34,972 nt of DNA, from contig CAYTIH010000027.1 of assembly GCA_964437825.1 (NCBI GenBank), forward strand, positions 1-34,972. Reading direction: 5' to 3'. Shown in pieces: positions 33,718-34,972 of the stretch; positions within the stretch are counted from its first letter, which is position 1; every line of letters begins with the position of its first letter. The stretch comes from JBJFCE01 sp964437825 (lineage in GTDB: Bacteria > Bacillota > Clostridia > Lachnospirales > Lachnospiraceae). The position numbers and the translations under genes are program-made. The notes beneath the pieces are model-generated. The model worked only from the letters and a program-made list of their open reading frames with translations. It made no database searches and had not been told where the DNA came from.

Positions 33718-34314
33718 TTACCTTTCTCTAAGTCCTTCTGATTCTTTTCGGATTCTGCCTTGCCTTGTTTCAACTTCGGCTTTACTTACCAGCCGGTATT
33801 TATAATTTGGTATGTATTCCCCCATAAGATCACTACAGAGTACCCTGTCCTTAAGCTCAAGCGGCGCCGTCCAGCGGGCCGTTCCTTCATAATAAACAAT
33901 CGGCAGAATCGGAGGATATTTAAAATTCTTGGTCTTACCGATTCCTCTGGTATATGCCCGCTCCATTTCTTTTTCGTAATCATCCCAAATGTATACCATA
34001 TAGCGGAATATTTGCATGGAAACATTATAATCCACTTCTGTTTTGTGTTCAATAAGCGAGATCAGAAACAGGGGCATCCTTCCATACAGATTGATTTTTT
34101 TAACCGTGTCTGCATTTCGTTCTTCGCCAATCAGCGGTACATAGCGTTCCGATACATCCTCAATGTCTTCCGGTCTGATATCCTTCAAGACCGGAAGATC
34201 CAAATAATCCTTTAAAAACTGTGCACATAATACAGGCTCATCAAAAATCACCTTACTACTGCTGCCATGAATTTTGGTGTTCATCATTTTGCTTCTACGT
34301 CTGCCTTCCTGCAT
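33718..34314 (-). CDS. Truncated Rpn-family (PD-(D/E)XK, transposase_31-like) nuclease
   Basis: The 198-residue product matches the N-terminal catalytic region of Rpn/YhgA-type recombination-promoting nucleases. Seen are a nuclease-like segment LFLISLIEHKTEVDY (82-96) with Glu89 and Lys91, then FRYMVYIWDDYEKE, and PPILPIVYYEG (134-144). Rpn proteins are usually near 300 residues; this one ends soon after KYRLVSK. The next frame, opening just after a stop, encodes a Lys/Glu/Gly-rich tail (KQGKAESEKNQKDLEKGKAY) like the usual Rpn C terminus. An internal deletion plus frameshift is likely. The ATG at 34314 has AGGAGG six bases upstream; 10 more codons upstream lack one. Nuclease activity may be lost. 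Confidence 0.8.
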   Translation of the reverse strand: MQEGRRRSKMMNTKIHGSSSKVIFDEPVLCAQFLKDYLDLPVLKDIRPEDIEDVSERYVPLIGEERNADTVKKINLYGRMPLFLISLIEHKTEVDYNVSMQIFRYMVYIWDDYEKEMERAYTRGIGKTKNFKYPPILPIVYYEGTARWTAPLELKDRVLCSDLMGEYIPNYKYRLVSKAEVETRQGRIRKESEGLRER

Positions 34315-34480
34315 CGTATTCCTCCTTACAATACTTCTTTGCATTCAAACAGAAAGCCTTCACCAACTGCCTGAATACATGTTTTGTTTACAGTTCCTGT
34401 GAAAATTCGGCGATACGCCATTTTAGAAAATCAAGAAAAAAAATGATTTCAGACGAATGGATCCTCCATTCAATAAGGTA

Positions 34481-34509
34481 ATTATAGCAAGCAAACTACA
34501 AAAGTGCAA
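34481..34509 (-). promoter_or_regulatory. Strong promoter of the Rpn-like gene
   Basis: On the minus strand TTGCAC (34504-34509) and a perfect TATAAT (34481-34486) are 17 bases apart, with TGC extending the -10. The leader of about 160 bases holds a GAATGG-AGGAT-CCATTC hairpin followed by a T8 run near 34437-34444, which may attenuate. A second weaker pair (TTGACA at 34617-34622, CAATAT at 34593-34598) lies upstream. Confidence 0.75.
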
Positions 34510-34605
34510 GATTATTTTTCTGCTTTCACATAGATTTTCCCACTGGTGCGCCTGTGGAAATACAGGGGATGGGGAATGCAGATTTCTTTTCCATATTGAG
34601 GACAT

Positions 34606-34863
34606 TTATGCAACATTGTCAAGTGATGATTTTAATTTTTCACACAAAAAAGCAGGGACTCTCTCGAATCTCCGCTTTATCTGTAAACGCTTCTTTATTC
34701 TTGAATACATATTCTCAACACCATTTTGATAATATTCAGCACCCAAATCTTCCAACATAGCAAGAGTTGACACATCTACACCTCTAATAAAATCCGATGT
34801 ATCAACTGCCCCCGTATTCGTACTCGCATATATCACAGGAGCATTAAAAAACTGCGACAACAC
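34606..34863 (-). pseudogene. Broken 5' end of a GH53 endo-beta-1,4-galactanase gene
   Basis: The frame encodes a secretion-signal-like stretch (VVLTAIIVLSQFFNAPVIYA) and then DFIRGVDVSTLAMLEDLGAEYY, the N-terminal signature of family 53 arabinogalactan galactanases. After QNGVEN the similarity stops; the remaining 35 residues are basic and unlike the family, and the frame ends at 34606. A full enzyme has over 300 residues. The start is also poor: no ATG, only GTG at 34863 without a close ribosome binding site. The break is followed by a terminator-like hairpin, so most of the gene appears deleted while its terminator remained. Confidence 0.7.
34649..34678 (-). terminator. Intrinsic terminator after the GH53 remnant
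   Basis: On the minus strand AAAGCGGAG pairs with CTCCCTGCTTT-like partner (nine positions, one mismatch and one wobble) around a 12-base loop, followed by TTTTTTGTG. It lies inside the odd 3' part of the broken GH53 frame and would end transcription of the galactan locus. Confidence 0.55.
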
Positions 34864-34880
34864 AATAATTGCTGTCAGTA

Positions 34881-34972
34881 CTACCCTTTTACACCGCCTG
34901 ATACAAGGCCATTTTGAATAAAACGCTGCAGCAGCATAAACACTATCATTATGGGCAGCGAAGATATGACCG
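34881..34972 (-). CDS. 3' end of a carbohydrate ABC transporter permease (MalG type), partial
   Basis: Only the last 30 codons are in the window. They read VISSLPIMIVFMLLQRFIQN followed by GLVSGGVKG and a stop, the highly typical C terminus of MalG-family permeases in CUT1 sugar transporters. The gene continues past the right edge. Placed directly before a GH53 galactanase start, it probably belonged to a GanQ-like permease for galacto-oligosaccharides, as in the B. subtilis gan operon; this substrate is inferred from the neighbour only. Confidence 0.85.
   Translation of the reverse strand, partial: VISSLPIMIVFMLLQRFIQNGLVSGGVKG

Overview
The window looks like chromosome from a Firmicute of class Clostridia, most likely Lachnospiraceae. 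Support comes from the SCIFF ranthipeptide pair (scfA/scfB), a fused SecDF, the order priA-def-fmt-rsmB-rlmN-stp-pknB-rsgA-rpe, strong GGAGG ribosome binding sites, and a standalone ACT (PheB-type) protein. No rRNA, tRNA, CRISPR array, complete insertion sequence or prophage was seen. All genes but one (the CNNM/HlyC-type protein at 21463) lie on the minus strand, so transcription runs from high to low coordinates. A 100-base run of N (7425-7524) marks an assembly gap inside a 19-bp tandem repeat.

Layout, read from the right edge in the direction of transcription. (1) 34972-34606: the 3' end of a sugar ABC permease and a broken GH53 galactanase start, the remains of a galactan-use locus. (2) 34509-33302: a promoter, a truncated Rpn-type nuclease and an unrecognised 136-residue protein. 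(3) 33318-29965: hisS and aspS with a clear terminator. (4) 29917-29191: an Sfp-type phosphopantetheinyl transferase behind an attenuator-like leader. (5) 29117-22771: an aspartate-family operon of ACT protein, homoserine dehydrogenase, a phosphoglycerate-mutase-like probable homoserine kinase, aspartate kinase and a SpoVB/MurJ-like flippase. (6) 21392-22807: the lone plus-strand CNNM gene, sharing a bidirectional terminator with (5). (7) 21290-15792: a small membrane protein, a soluble PocR-domain/chemoreceptor-like protein, and the scfA-scfB-secDF unit with its own promoter. (8) 15657-13792: recJ. (9) 13648-435: a housekeeping operon starting with a MurE-like ligase and running through priA, def, fmt, a membrane zinc peptidase, rsmB, rlmN, stp, pknB, rsgA and rpe. 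(10) 434-1: no intact gene; a decayed ORF and an orphan promoter-like site.

How it works together. Unit 9 couples replication restart, start-Met processing, rRNA modification, ribosome assembly and Ser/Thr phospho-signalling by a PASTA kinase. Unit 7 makes a six-cysteine peptide, its radical-SAM maturase and a secretion motor component from closely spaced genes. Unit 5 appears to supply the steps from aspartate to phosphohomoserine apart from aspartate-semialdehyde dehydrogenase and threonine synthase, with the usual ThrB kinase replaced by an alkaline-phosphatase-superfamily enzyme.

The most interesting points are regulatory structures around known genes: a 19-bp direct repeat abutting the scfA promoter, a hairpin between scfA and scfB, and mutually exclusive hairpins before the phosphopantetheinyl transferase gene. 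Decay at both window edges is also notable. I do not see a clearly new multi-gene system.
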